The position numbers and the translations under genes were made by a program. The notes beneath the pieces were generated by a model, which ran no database searches, had not been told where the DNA came from, and was given only the letters and a program-made list of their open reading frames with translations. 64,000 nucleotides of DNA from Amycolatopsis xylanica. Its GTDB lineage: Bacteria; Actinomycetota; Actinomycetes; Mycobacteriales; Pseudonocardiaceae. Shown here one piece after another: positions 16,968-24,640 of this stretch (within the stretch, counting starts at the first letter, position 1; every line of letters starts with the position of its first letter). The DNA lies in contig NZ_FNON01000003.1 in assembly GCF_900107045.1 (NCBI RefSeq), positions 992,001-1,056,000 on the forward strand, written 5' to 3'.

Positions 16968-17068
16968 ATCGGTCCTGGCGGTAGCACCTGCCCCGGAGGG
17001 GTGGTTGCTGCGACTTCAGCGAGCCAGGTCTCTCAGTCGCTCGGGATGGCAAGTTGAGTAAAACCGAT
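16968..17068 (-). promoter_or_regulatory. SAM riboswitch (S-box, SAM-I-like)
   Basis: Read on the minus strand, the conserved core GAGAGACCTGGCTCG, CTGAAGTCGCAGCAACC and AGGTGCTACCGCCAGG appears in the S-box order. It is closed by a P1 helix ATCGGT (17063-17068) / ACCGAT (16968-16973). A CCCC-TCC-GGGG hairpin forms P3. The aptamer directs the downstream leader ORF and metN-like gene. There is no U-tract terminator just after P1; instead GGAGG, the ribosome site of the leader ORF, begins at the next base, suggesting translational or coupled control. Confidence 0.88.
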
Positions 17069-17171
17069 CCCAAGGTGTGAAAGCAAGTCCATTGGTGCAG
17101 ATCACACGACTGGACGTGTCCAGAGCACGGGAGGAGATTTCCAGATAGCGGAACCGGGATGACCCGTCACG

Positions 17172-18014
17172 CTACGAAGCGGCCAGCGCGATCTGCTCGA
17201 ACGCACGTACATCCAGTTGCTCACCGCGCGTCTTCGGATCTACTCCCGCCTTCGTGAGAATCTCACCCGCACGCTCGGCGGAACCGGCCCATGTCGCGAG
17301 CGCGGCCCGCAAAGTCTTCCTGCGCTGGGAAAACGCGGCGTCGACGACAGCGAAGAGGGTTTTCCGATCCACAGTGGACTCAAGCTGAGCACGTTCGAAG
17401 GAAACGAGCGCCGAGTCGACATTGGGCACCGGCCAGAACACGGCACGCGGCACGGCGGCCACCTTCTTGGCCCGGCCGTACCACGCGAGCTTGACGCTCG
17501 GCACCCCGTAGATCCGGCTGCCCGGCTGGGCGGCCATCCGGTCGGCCACCTCGGTCTGGACCATTACGAGCGCCCGCTGCAGCGACGGCAGCTCGGCCAG
17601 CAGCTGGAGCACGACGGGCACGGCGACGTTGTACGGCAGGTTCGCGACGAGCGCGGTCGGCTCGGCCGGCAGATCCTCCGCCTTGATCTTCAGCGCGTCC
17701 TGGCCGATGACCGTCAGCCGCTCCGCGGCCTCCGGCGCCCGCTCGGCCGCGGTCCGCGGCAGCCGGGCGGCGAGCTTGGGATCGATCTCGATGGCGACGA
17801 CGCGGCACCCGGGCGCGAGCAGCCCCAGCGTGAGCGAGCCGAGCCCCGGCCCGACCTCCAGCACGACGTCGTCCGCGCCAACCCCGGCCAGCTCGACGAT
17901 GCGGCGCACGGTGTTGGGGTCATGGACGAAGTTCTGCCCGAGCTTCTTGGTCGGGCGCACATCCAGCTCAGCGGCCAGCCCACGGATCTCGGCAGGCCCG
18001 AGCAGTTCAGTCAC
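17172..18014 (-). CDS. ksgA: 16S rRNA dimethyladenosine transferase
   Basis: Dimethylates A1518 and A1519 of 16S rRNA late in 30S assembly, using SAM. KKLGQNFVHDPNTV at the N-terminus, the SAM motif EVGPGLGSLT (residues 53-62) and the catalytic NLPYNVA (125-131) are all visible. At 280 aa it is full length. It lies downstream of rpfB on the same strand, as in other actinobacteria, but a 603-bp repeat-rich gap with terminators separates the two, so it probably has its own promoter. Confidence 0.97.
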   Translation of the reverse strand: MTELLGPAEIRGLAAELDVRPTKKLGQNFVHDPNTVRRIVELAGVGADDVVLEVGPGLGSLTLGLLAPGCRVVAIEIDPKLAARLPRTAAERAPEAAERLTVIGQDALKIKAEDLPAEPTALVANLPYNVAVPVVLQLLAELPSLQRALVMVQTEVADRMAAQPGSRIYGVPSVKLAWYGRAKKVAAVPRAVFWPVPNVDSALVSFERAQLESTVDRKTLFAVVDAAFSQRRKTLRAALATWAGSAERAGEILTKAGVDPKTRGEQLDVRAFEQIALAAS

Positions 18015-18191
18015 GCCCCCACCTTAGTAAGGACACCCCCCGCCCGCCCTGGGGGCTCCGCCCTGCACCAGCCTACCCGCCCCCACCGACAGTTGATCTT
18101 GCCAAGCCGACCTGCCCCCAGCCTCGCCCAACCGTGGACAACCAAGCCGAGCGAGGCTGCACCCACCGAACGTTGTCGGTGCCCCGTGCTA

Positions 18192-18253
18192 GCGCGGGGG
18201 TCGTGAGTGACGCGGCCGGTTCTAACCGACGTAAACACTCACGACCCCCGCGC
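18192..18253. repeat. Palindrome family 2, copy 1
   Basis: Outer arms GCGCGGGGGTCGTGAGTG (18192-18209) and CACTCACGACCCCCGCGC (18236-18253) are perfect complements. The middle contains the family core GGTTCTAACC. It lies in the ksgA-rpfB gap. Confidence 0.85.
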
Positions 18254-18350
18254 GAACGGCCGCCTCGCGTACCCCGAGGGTCGGCCGCCCGACGACCCTT
18301 CAGGCACGCGTGCCGACCGCCCAGGCACGCAAGCCGCCCCAGGTCAGGGT

Positions 18351-18400
18351 GGGTCGTGAGCGTTGCGGGCGGTTAGAACCGCCCGCAACGCTCACGACCC
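18351..18400. repeat. Palindrome family 2, copy 2 (perfect)
   Basis: Two 24-nt arms (18351-18374 and 18377-18400) are perfectly complementary around AG, giving an almost uninterrupted 50-bp palindrome with core GGTTAGAACC and outer GGGTCGTGAGCGTT. Confidence 0.9.
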
Positions 18401-18417
18401 CCGCGCACCACCACACA

Positions 18418-18458
18418 AAAGCCCCGCTTGTCACCCTGAGCGTGACGAACGGGGCTTT
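18418..18458. terminator. Hairpin with AAAGCCCCG/CGGGGCTTT stem
   Basis: Outer stem AAAGCCCCG (18418-18426) and CGGGGCTTT (18450-18458), inner stem GTCAC/GTGAC, with A or T runs on both sides. It can act in both directions. It lies 160 nt beyond the rpfB stop and may be a second terminator. Confidence 0.6.
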
Positions 18459-18490
18459 CGTGTGACGCCCGGCGAGCCAAGGCCACCCGA

Positions 18491-18538
18491 GGTCGTGAGT
18501 GGCGCGGCCGGTTCTAACCGGCCTAAACGCTCACGACC
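18491..18538. repeat. Palindrome family 2, copy 3 (imperfect)
   Basis: GGTCGTGAG...CTCACGACC outer arms with inner GGCCGGTTCTAACCGGCC. The middle of each arm has diverged, but the two conserved blocks match the other copies. Confidence 0.8.
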
Positions 18539-18560
18539 CCCGCGCGCCACGACCCCGAGC

Positions 18561-18605
18561 AAAACCAAAGCGGCGCCCGACGCGAAAATCGCGTCGGGCG
18601 CCGCT
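18561..18605 (-). terminator. Intrinsic terminator of rpfB
   Basis: A 16-bp perfect stem, AGCGGCGCCCGACGCG and its complement (18569-18605), has a 5-nt loop and on the minus strand is followed by TTTGGTTTT. It begins 12 nt after the rpfB stop. Confidence 0.88.
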
Positions 18606-18617
18606 GGAAACCGAAAC

Positions 18618-20066
18618 CTAGCCGAGGCCGAGCTTGCGGGAGCAGGCGGGCCAGGCGGAGTACGAGCCGCCACGACCGGCGCGGACCTTCTCGGCGATCG
18701 AGATCTGCTCTTCGCGGGAGGCCTGGCTGGGCAGCGAGGCGTACGCGGAGCCGCCGTAGGCGTCCCAGGTCGACTTGTTGAACTGGAGGCCGCCGTAGTA
18801 GCCGTTGCCGGTGTTGGCCGCCCAGTTGCCGCCCGCCTCGCACTTGGCGAGCTGGTCCCACACCGAGCCGTCGCCGATGCTGATCGGGGGCTTCTTGGTG
18901 CCGACGTGGATGATCTTCGGCTTGGCCTCGGTGAGGATCTCCTCGGAGACCTGCTCGCGGCCGACCTCTTTGTCGTTCTTCTTGGTGACCTTGTAGGTGA
19001 CGATCTTCTCGCCCGCCTGGCCCGGGTCCTCGACCGAGGTCTTGCCCTTGTCCAGCTCGGGGTCGTCGACCTTCTGCTCCGGCGGAGCGATGGTCTCCTT
19101 CTCCTTGACCATGGTCACGCCGGTGCGGCTGACGTGCACCTCGGCGCCGTCGGTCAGCTTGAGGTCGAGGCCGCCCTCGGCCTCGTCCTCGGGCCCGAGC
19201 GCCAGCTTCAGCTCGCCGAGCAGCTCCTTGGTGGTGACCGCGTTGGTCTTGAGCTGCTTCGCCTCGGTGCCACCGTCGTAGAGGACGATGTTCTTGAGGG
19301 TCTTGACCTCGACGGTGGCGCCCTCGAGGGGCAGCGCTCCGTTCGAGGCCATGGAGGTCCAGGTGCCGGGCTTGAGCAGCTCGGTCATGCCCAGCTGGCC
19401 CAGCGCGTCGCCCAGGTTGGTGGCGCGGACCCAGTTCTGCTTGGCGGGAGCGCCGTCGACGACCAGGTTGAGCTGGCGGCCGCGCTCCAGGTGGATGACG
19501 CCGCCGTCGCCGACCTCGGCCTGCGGCGAGGGGGACAGCGAGTCGTGCGCGCCGACGGACAGCTCGGCGTCTTCGAGCACCTCGCCGACGGTGTCGCCGT
19601 AGGTGTGGACGGTCTGCGAGACGCCGTCGACCTCGACGGTGACGCTCTTGTTCATCGCCAGCGCGGCGGCGCCGCCACCGGTCAGGGTGAGCAGCACGGC
19701 GACGACGGCGCCCTTGAGGAAGCGCTTCTTCCAGGTCTTGGTGGCCGCGACCACCGGGTCGACCTTGAGCGGCTGCTCCTGGCGGGCGACGCGGTCTTCG
19801 GAGACCTCGTCGGGGATGACGATCGGCGGGAGGTAGGTCGTCTCCGCGTTGATCAGCCGGATCAGCTCGTCGACGTCGACGTCGATCTCGTTCATCAGGA
19901 CCTCGGCGTCGGGGCCGAGTGCGGCGAGCACGTCCTGGTGAGTGATCGCCAGATCGTCGGAGAAGTCGAGCTCGCCGTGTGCGGGCCGGTCCAGCGTCGC
20001 CAGCGGACTGCCGTGGGCGTACGTGTCCTCAAGACGCGCGTCAGCGTGTCTATAAGTGCCAGTCAC
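18618..20066 (-). CDS. rpfB: Resuscitation-promoting factor RpfB
   Basis: Cell-wall lytic transglycosylase that promotes regrowth from dormancy. A cytoplasmic acidic N-terminus (~115 aa) is followed by a membrane segment near residues 118-137 (LKGAVVAVLLTLTGGGAAAL). Three DUF348-type repeats come next (first one SVTVEVDGVSQTVHTYGDTV), then a G5 domain with KIVTYKVTKKNDKEVGREQV. The C-terminal Rpf domain is VWDQLAKCEAGGNWAANTGNGYYGG...ACSRKLGLG, with catalytic Glu in KCEAGGNW and paired Cys. GTG 20066 was chosen because AAAGGG lies 9 nt upstream; the open frame extends to TTG 20165. A CRP-like dyad lies about 160 bp upstream and a strong terminator follows. Confidence 0.95.
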   Translation of the reverse strand: MTGTYRHADARLEDTYAHGSPLATLDRPAHGELDFSDDLAITHQDVLAALGPDAEVLMNEIDVDVDELIRLINAETTYLPPIVIPDEVSEDRVARQEQPLKVDPVVAATKTWKKRFLKGAVVAVLLTLTGGGAAALAMNKSVTVEVDGVSQTVHTYGDTVGEVLEDAELSVGAHDSLSPSPQAEVGDGGVIHLERGRQLNLVVDGAPAKQNWVRATNLGDALGQLGMTELLKPGTWTSMASNGALPLEGATVEVKTLKNIVLYDGGTEAKQLKTNAVTTKELLGELKLALGPEDEAEGGLDLKLTDGAEVHVSRTGVTMVKEKETIAPPEQKVDDPELDKGKTSVEDPGQAGEKIVTYKVTKKNDKEVGREQVSEEILTEAKPKIIHVGTKKPPISIGDGSVWDQLAKCEAGGNWAANTGNGYYGGLQFNKSTWDAYGGSAYASLPSQASREEQISIAEKVRAGRGGSYSAWPACSRKLGLG

Positions 20067-20227
20067 AGGGTCGATCCCTTTCGAAAGAGGTCGTTGCTCC
20101 TCGATCCGCACCACGCCCCGACGCGTGTTGTACGTGACCAAGGGTGTGCGCTCCGGCAAGGCCAAAGCGGCACGATCACGGGACAGTAACGAAGGTCGGG
20201 AGGTTGCGCAAACACCCCCCGGAGTGT

Positions 20228-20243
20228 TGTGACTTGTGTCACT
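20228..20243. promoter_or_regulatory. CRP/GlxR-like site upstream of rpfB
   Basis: TGTGACTTGTGTCACT matches TGTGA-N6-TCACA with one mismatch and is an inverted repeat (GTGAC/GTCAC). rpf genes in mycobacteria and corynebacteria are known targets of CRP/GlxR-type cAMP receptors. The position, about 160 bp before the rpfB start, is compatible with activation. Confidence 0.6.
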
Positions 20244-20285
20244 CCATCGAGTGGGTTAACCAAGATTCCTTATGTAGCAACGCGT

Positions 20286-21122
20286 TCAACCCCCTGTGAC
20301 GCTGAGGAGTCGGAACACCCGCTCGGCGTTGCGCCGCGCCGACTCGGCGATCTCGTGCACTCCGACGCCCCTGACCTCGGCGAGGTTACGGACCGTGTAG
20401 GCCGCGCAATACGGTTCGTTGGGCTGCCCGCGGAACGGATGCGGCGTCAGGAATGGCGCGTCGGTTTCCACCAGGAATTGCTCCGAAGGGACCAATCTCG
20501 CCGCTTCGCGTAAAGAACGGGCGTTTTTGAATGTCACGGTCCCCGCGAAGGACAGGACGTAGCCCGCGTCGACGCAGCGCCGCGCGATCACCTCGTCGCC
20601 GGAGAAGCAGTGGAACACCACGTCGTCCGGCGCGCCCTCCTCCTCCAGCACGCGCAGGACGTCCTCGTGGGCGTCGCGGTCGTGGATCATCAGCGGCTTG
20701 CCGACCCGCTTGGCGAGGTCGATGTGCCACCGGAACGCCTCCTGCTGGGCGTCGTGCGGCGAGTAGTCCCAGTAGTAGTCGAGGCCGGTCTCGCCGACCG
20801 CGACCACCCGGGGCAGGCGCGCCAGCCGCTCCACTTCGGACCGCTCGGCCTCGCCGAACGCCTTGGTACGCGTGGGATGCACGGCGACGGCCGCGAACAC
20901 CCGCTCGTCCCAGGTGGACGCCTCGGCGGCCCACTGGGCCGAAGCGAGGTCGTCGGCGACAGTCACCACCCGGCCCACCCCGGCGCGCTCGGCACGGTCG
21001 ACGATCTCGCGCACGTCGTCGGCCGTGACCGCGCCGCACGCGTCGAGGTGGGTGTGCGAGTCGACCACCGACGCCGGCAGCCTGTCCGGCACCGGTGGCT
21101 TCTCGCGAGGTGGCTTGCTCAC
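20286..21122 (-). CDS. tatD: TatD family metal-dependent hydrolase
   Basis: TIM-barrel Mg/metal-dependent DNase or hydrolase. Motifs are VVDSHTHLDACG (metal-binding His pair), VAVGETGLDYYWDYSPHDAQQEAF, PLMIHDRDAHEDVL, VFHCFSGD and LVETDAPFLTP. GTG 21122 overlaps the metG TGA as GTGA, so it is translationally coupled; the longer frame to 21140 would overlap metG further. The metG-tatD-rpfB-ksgA order resembles mycobacteria, except that here metG is on the same strand. Confidence 0.93.
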   Translation of the reverse strand: MSKPPREKPPVPDRLPASVVDSHTHLDACGAVTADDVREIVDRAERAGVGRVVTVADDLASAQWAAEASTWDERVFAAVAVHPTRTKAFGEAERSEVERLARLPRVVAVGETGLDYYWDYSPHDAQQEAFRWHIDLAKRVGKPLMIHDRDAHEDVLRVLEEEGAPDDVVFHCFSGDEVIARRCVDAGYVLSFAGTVTFKNARSLREAARLVPSEQFLVETDAPFLTPHPFRGQPNEPYCAAYTVRNLAEVRGVGVHEIAESARRNAERVFRLLSVTGG

Positions 21123-22912
21123 TTGACGATCGGGGCCCACTCGGGGCCCGTCTCGCCCAGTTCGGGGTCGAGCTTGGTGAACAGCGGGCTCGGCTTCTGC
21201 AGCGGCCTGCCGACCTCGATCGGCACCGACTCCCAGCGCGCCTGCTCGCTCGCGTAGTCACCGGTGAGGATCGGGTTGATCCGGCCGGGGATGTCGAGGT
21301 CCTCGACCTCCTGAAGCTCCGGCTGCGACGCCCAGACGCCCGTGCCGCCCAGCGCCTCGTGCACCTTCTGCGCCGAGTGCGGCAGGAACGGCGTCAGGAG
21401 CGTGTTGGCGTCCGAGACGACCTGCAGCGCGGTGTGCAGCACGCTGTCACGCCGCGCGGGGTCGTCCTTGAGCTTCCATGGCTCCTGGTCGGACAGGTAC
21501 CGGTTCGCGGCCGTGACGACGCGCATGGCCTCACCGGCGGCCATCTTGAACCGCGAGCGCGCCAGGTGCCCGCCCGCGATCTCGAACGCCTTGCGCGAGA
21601 GGGCCTTGAGCTCCTCGTCGGCGGCGGCGGGCGCGTCGGGGCGCGGGATGGCGCCGACGTTCTTGTGCGCCATCGAGATGGACCGGTTGACCAGGTTGCC
21701 CCACTCGTTGGCCAGCTCGAAGTTGGTGCGCCGGACGAACTCGTCCCAGGTGAAGTCGGTGTCCTGGGTCTCGGGGCCCGCCACCGAGATGAAGTAGCGC
21801 AGCGAGTCGGGCCCGAAGTCGCGCAGGAAGTCGTTGACGTAGATGACCGTGCCGCGTGAGGTCGAGAACTTCGACCCGCTCATGGTCAGGAACTCCGACG
21901 ACACGATCTCGCCGGGCAGCGCGAGCTTGCCGTACGGGCCGGGCTCGCCGCCGTGGTCACCCTCGCCGTTGTGCCCGAAGAGCAGCGCGGGCCAGATCTG
22001 GGCGTGGAAGGTGATGTTGTCCTTGCCCATGAAGTAATAGGTCTGGGCGTCCGGGTTGAGCCACCATTCCTGCCACGCGTCCGGGTTTCCGGAGCGGCGC
22101 GCCCACTCGACGCTGGCCGAGAAGTAGCCGATGACCGCGTCGAACCAGACGTAGAACCGCTTGAGCGGCTGATCGCGCCAGCCGTCGAGCGGGATCTTGA
22201 CGCCCCAGTCGATGTCGCGGGTGATCGGCCGCGGCCGCATGTCGTCGACCAGGTTCTTGGTGAAGTTGAGGACGTTCGAGCGCCAGTCGGTCTTGGTCGA
22301 CAGCCACTTGCCCAGCGTCTGCGCGAAGGCGGGCAAGTCGAGGAACAGGTGCTCGGTCTCGACGAACTTCGGCGTCTCGCCGTTGATCCGCGACTTCGGG
22401 TTGATGAGCTCGGCGGCGTCGAGCTGGTTGCCGCAGTTGTCGCACTGGTCGCCGCGCGCGCCGTCGTAGCCACAGATCGGGCAGGTGCCCTCGATGTAGC
22501 GGTCGGGCAGCGTGCGGCCGGTCGACGGGCTGATCGCGCCGGTCGTGGTCCTGGGCACGACATAGCCGTTGCGGTGCAGCGCCAGGAAGATCTCCTGGAC
22601 GACGTGGGCGTGGTTCCCGGTGGTGGTGCGGGTGAACAGGTCGTAGGTGAGGCCGAGACCCTGCAGGTCCTGCCCGATCTGGCGGGTGTACTTGTCGGCG
22701 GTCTGCTGGGAGGTGAGGCCTTCCTTGTCGGCCTGGACCGTGATGGGGGTGCCGTGCTCATCCGTGCCCGAGACCATGAGGACCCGGTTGCCGGCCATTC
22801 GCTGGTAACGGGAGAAGACGTCGGACGGGACGCCGAATCCGGACACATGGCCGATGTGGCGGGGGCCGTTGGCGTACGGCCAGGCCACCGCTGTCAACAC
22901 GGAGGTACTCAT
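21119..22912 (-). CDS. metG: Methionyl-tRNA synthetase
   Basis: Class I aminoacyl-tRNA synthetase charging tRNA-Met. HIGH-type motif PRHIGHVSGFGVPSDVFSRY is at the N-terminus, a zinc knuckle CPICGYDGARGDQCDNCG sits in the connecting domain, and the KMSKS equivalent reads MSGSKFSTSRG. WWQ-like anticodon-binding elements occur in the last third (WGNLVNRSI). The 597-aa form lacks the C-terminal dimerisation EMAP domain, as in other actinobacteria. The start at 22912 is 63 nt from the divergent PadR start. Confidence 0.97.
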   Translation of the reverse strand: MSTSVLTAVAWPYANGPRHIGHVSGFGVPSDVFSRYQRMAGNRVLMVSGTDEHGTPITVQADKEGLTSQQTADKYTRQIGQDLQGLGLTYDLFTRTTTGNHAHVVQEIFLALHRNGYVVPRTTTGAISPSTGRTLPDRYIEGTCPICGYDGARGDQCDNCGNQLDAAELINPKSRINGETPKFVETEHLFLDLPAFAQTLGKWLSTKTDWRSNVLNFTKNLVDDMRPRPITRDIDWGVKIPLDGWRDQPLKRFYVWFDAVIGYFSASVEWARRSGNPDAWQEWWLNPDAQTYYFMGKDNITFHAQIWPALLFGHNGEGDHGGEPGPYGKLALPGEIVSSEFLTMSGSKFSTSRGTVIYVNDFLRDFGPDSLRYFISVAGPETQDTDFTWDEFVRRTNFELANEWGNLVNRSISMAHKNVGAIPRPDAPAAADEELKALSRKAFEIAGGHLARSRFKMAAGEAMRVVTAANRYLSDQEPWKLKDDPARRDSVLHTALQVVSDANTLLTPFLPHSAQKVHEALGGTGVWASQPELQEVEDLDIPGRINPILTGDYASEQARWESVPIEVGRPLQKPSPLFTKLDPELGETGPEWAPIVK

Positions 22913-22975
22913 GCTTATTTAGCCTACGGATGCTGTCTCGTGCATTGTTGTCAGGTACTGCCTTGGAGGTCACTC

Positions 22976-23563
22976 TTGTCCGCGACGCGACTGCTCGTGC
23001 TCGGGGTCGTACGGATGTACGGCCAGGCGCACGGCTACCAGGTGCGCCGCGAACTGCTGTCGTGGTCGGCCGACAAGTGGGGCAACGTGCAGCCGGGCTC
23101 CATCTATCACGCGCTCAAGAAGATGACCGGCGAGAACCTGCTCGAGCAGGTCGCCGATGCCGGCGAGAGCGGCGGGCCGGACCGGACCGCGTACCGGCTG
23201 ACCAGCGAGGGTGAGGAAGAGTTCGAGACCCTCCTCAGCACGGCGCTGTCGACGAACGACCCGAGCCCGTACACCCTGGCCGCGGCCGTCACCTTCATGA
23301 CCGCGCTCCCCCGCGAGCGTGTCGTAAGCCTTCTCAAGCACCGGCTCATGCAGATGGAAGGCCAAGCTCAAGCTTCCCTCTACGCCCGCGAGCACTTCAC
23401 GGACTTCGCCAAGCCCGCGCATGTCAGCGAGCTGTACCGGATGTGGCACGCGCACGCCGAGACCGATGTGCGCTGGCTGCGGGACATGATCGGCCGCTTG
23501 GAGCAGGGCGAGTACGTCATGGCGGGCGAAGACGAGGCCGTGTTCGGCGAGCCCACCGGCTAA
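22976..23563 (+). CDS. PadR family transcriptional regulator of the DrrAB-like exporter
   Basis: 195-aa regulator with the PadR winged helix (LLVLGVVRMYGQAHGYQVRRELLSWSADKWGNVQPGSIYHALKKM) and a C-terminal dimerisation/effector domain. TTG 22976 was chosen because GGAGGT lies 5 nt upstream and no ATG or GTG in frame fits as well. It directly precedes an ABC-2 exporter. Its stop codon lies inside one half of an inverted repeat that flanks the exporter promoter, so autoregulated, ligand-relieved repression is likely. Confidence 0.9.
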   Translation: MSATRLLVLGVVRMYGQAHGYQVRRELLSWSADKWGNVQPGSIYHALKKMTGENLLEQVADAGESGGPDRTAYRLTSEGEEEFETLLSTALSTNDPSPYTLAAAVTFMTALPRERVVSLLKHRLMQMEGQAQASLYAREHFTDFAKPAHVSELYRMWHAHAETDVRWLRDMIGRLEQGEYVMAGEDEAVFGEPTG

Positions 23564-23627
23564 TCAAATTTGACTAGCGCACCCTTCTAGGGCACAGTTT
23601 GCCCGTCAAACTAGTCAAGTTTGATTA
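23561..23627. promoter_or_regulatory. Paired PadR operators before the exporter
   Basis: TAATCAAATTTGACTAG (23561-23577) is inverted at 23611-23627 as CTAGTCAAGTTTGATTA. Each half contains a near-palindrome TCAA(A/G)TTTGA. The ~50-bp spacing brackets the presumed promoter of the ABC genes at 23642. Confidence 0.65.
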
Positions 23628-23641
23628 CGAGAGGGGTTCTC

Positions 23642-24640
23642 ATGATCAAGGCACGCGGCCTCGCCAGGCGGTTCACCGCCAGGGGCCGCACGGTCGACGC
23701 CGTCAAGGGCGTCGACATCGACGTCGAGGCCGGCGAGCTCGTCGGCTTCCTGGGGCCGAACGGCGCCGGCAAGACCACCACACTGCGCATGCTCACCACG
23801 CTGCTCAAGCCGACCGCCGGCGAGGCCATGGTCGGCGGCGTGGACCTGCTGAAGGACCCGCTGGGGGTACGCAAGCGGATCGGCTACGTCGCGCAGGGCG
23901 GCGGCACCGCGCCGGAGTCCAAGGTCGGCGAGGAGATCGAGCTGCAGGGCAGGCTCTACGGACTGTCCAAGGCGGACGCGCGCGCCCGCGGCGCCGAGCT
24001 CACCGGCCAGCTCGACCTGTCCGGACTGGACCAGCGGTTCACCAAGACACTGTCGGGCGGCCAGCGCAGGCGGCTCGACATCGCACTGGGGCTCATTCAC
24101 TCACCCGGCCTGATCTTCCTGGACGAGCCGACCACCGGGCTCGACCCGCAGAGCCGGGCCAACCTGTGGGAGCACATCCGCAGGCTGCGCGCCGAGCAGG
24201 GCGTGACCGTCTTCCTGACGACGCATTACCTGGACGAGGCCGATTCGCTCTCCGACAGGCTGATCGTCATCGACAACGGCGAGATCGTCGCCGAGGGCAG
24301 CCCGGACGCCTTGAAGGAACGGGTCTCCGGCGACGGCGTGGTCGTCGGCGTGCCCCGCGAGTCCGTGTCACGGGCCGCGGAGATCGCCGGACGGTTACCG
24401 GGCGCGCACGAGATGTCCATTGTGGACGACACGATCCGGTTCCGGGTGCCGCGCGGCGACATCGCCATGCCGGAGCTGCTGCGCGCGCTCGACGCCGAGA
24501 GCATCGCCATGCGGTCGATGGAAGTGCACCGCCCGACGCTCGACGACGTGTTCTTCGTGCTCACCGGGCGCAGCCTGCGCGACGCCGAGGAAGGCGCGCA
24601 GGCGCCGGCGCAAGAGAAGGAGGCCGCCGATGTTGCGTGA
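23642..24640 (+). CDS. ABC-2 exporter ATP-binding protein (DrrA-like)
   Basis: Cytoplasmic ATPase of a drug-type exporter. Walker A GPNGAGKTT, Q-loop region IGYVAQGGGTAPESKVGEEIELQGRLYG, signature LSGGQRRR, Walker B LIFLDEPTTGLD and H-loop TTHYLDEAD are intact. The DrrA-type C-terminal domain is present (VHRPTLDDVFFVLTGRSLRD). ATG 23642 has GAGAGGGG upstream. It overlaps the permease gene by 11 nt. It probably exports an amphipathic antibiotic-like molecule. Confidence 0.93.
   Translation: MIKARGLARRFTARGRTVDAVKGVDIDVEAGELVGFLGPNGAGKTTTLRMLTTLLKPTAGEAMVGGVDLLKDPLGVRKRIGYVAQGGGTAPESKVGEEIELQGRLYGLSKADARARGAELTGQLDLSGLDQRFTKTLSGGQRRRLDIALGLIHSPGLIFLDEPTTGLDPQSRANLWEHIRRLRAEQGVTVFLTTHYLDEADSLSDRLIVIDNGEIVAEGSPDALKERVSGDGVVVGVPRESVSRAAEIAGRLPGAHEMSIVDDTIRFRVPRGDIAMPELLRALDAESIAMRSMEVHRPTLDDVFFVLTGRSLRDAEEGAQAPAQEKEAADVA

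Larger units (their letters stand above)
18015..18617. other. Repeat-rich intergenic region between ksgA and rpfB
   Basis: No convincing gene is present in these 603 bases. The region holds three members of palindrome family 2 (18192-18253, 18351-18400, 18491-18538), two other hairpins (18418-18458 and 18561-18605) and pyrimidine-rich filler that contains GGGGGCTCCGCCC, similar to the GC-rich hairpin sequence at 63040-63086. The spacing between the family-2 units is about 140-160 bp. Confidence 0.85.

Noticed and set aside
18192..18538. CRISPR array
   Set aside because: The three units are palindromes of unequal conservation at about 150-bp spacing, without uniform short repeats or spacers, and no cas genes occur in the window.
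18618..20189. Long open frame on the plus strand opposite rpfB
   Set aside because: It is the antisense shadow of a clear rpfB gene; composition is a GC-rich reading-frame artefact with no domain, and it runs through the palindrome cluster. The same applies to plus/minus shadows over the diguanylate cyclase, glmU, metG, ALDH, X-Pro peptidase and GH20 genes.
20067..20285. A c-di-AMP (ydaO) riboswitch upstream of rpfB
   Set aside because: Such elements precede rpf genes in several actinobacteria, but I could not find the conserved ydaO core in this 219-nt region. Only the CRP-like dyad is supported.
21953..22975. Long N-terminal extension of the PadR protein
   Set aside because: The extension is the antisense strand of metG; TTG 22976 with GGAGGT gives a standard PadR length.
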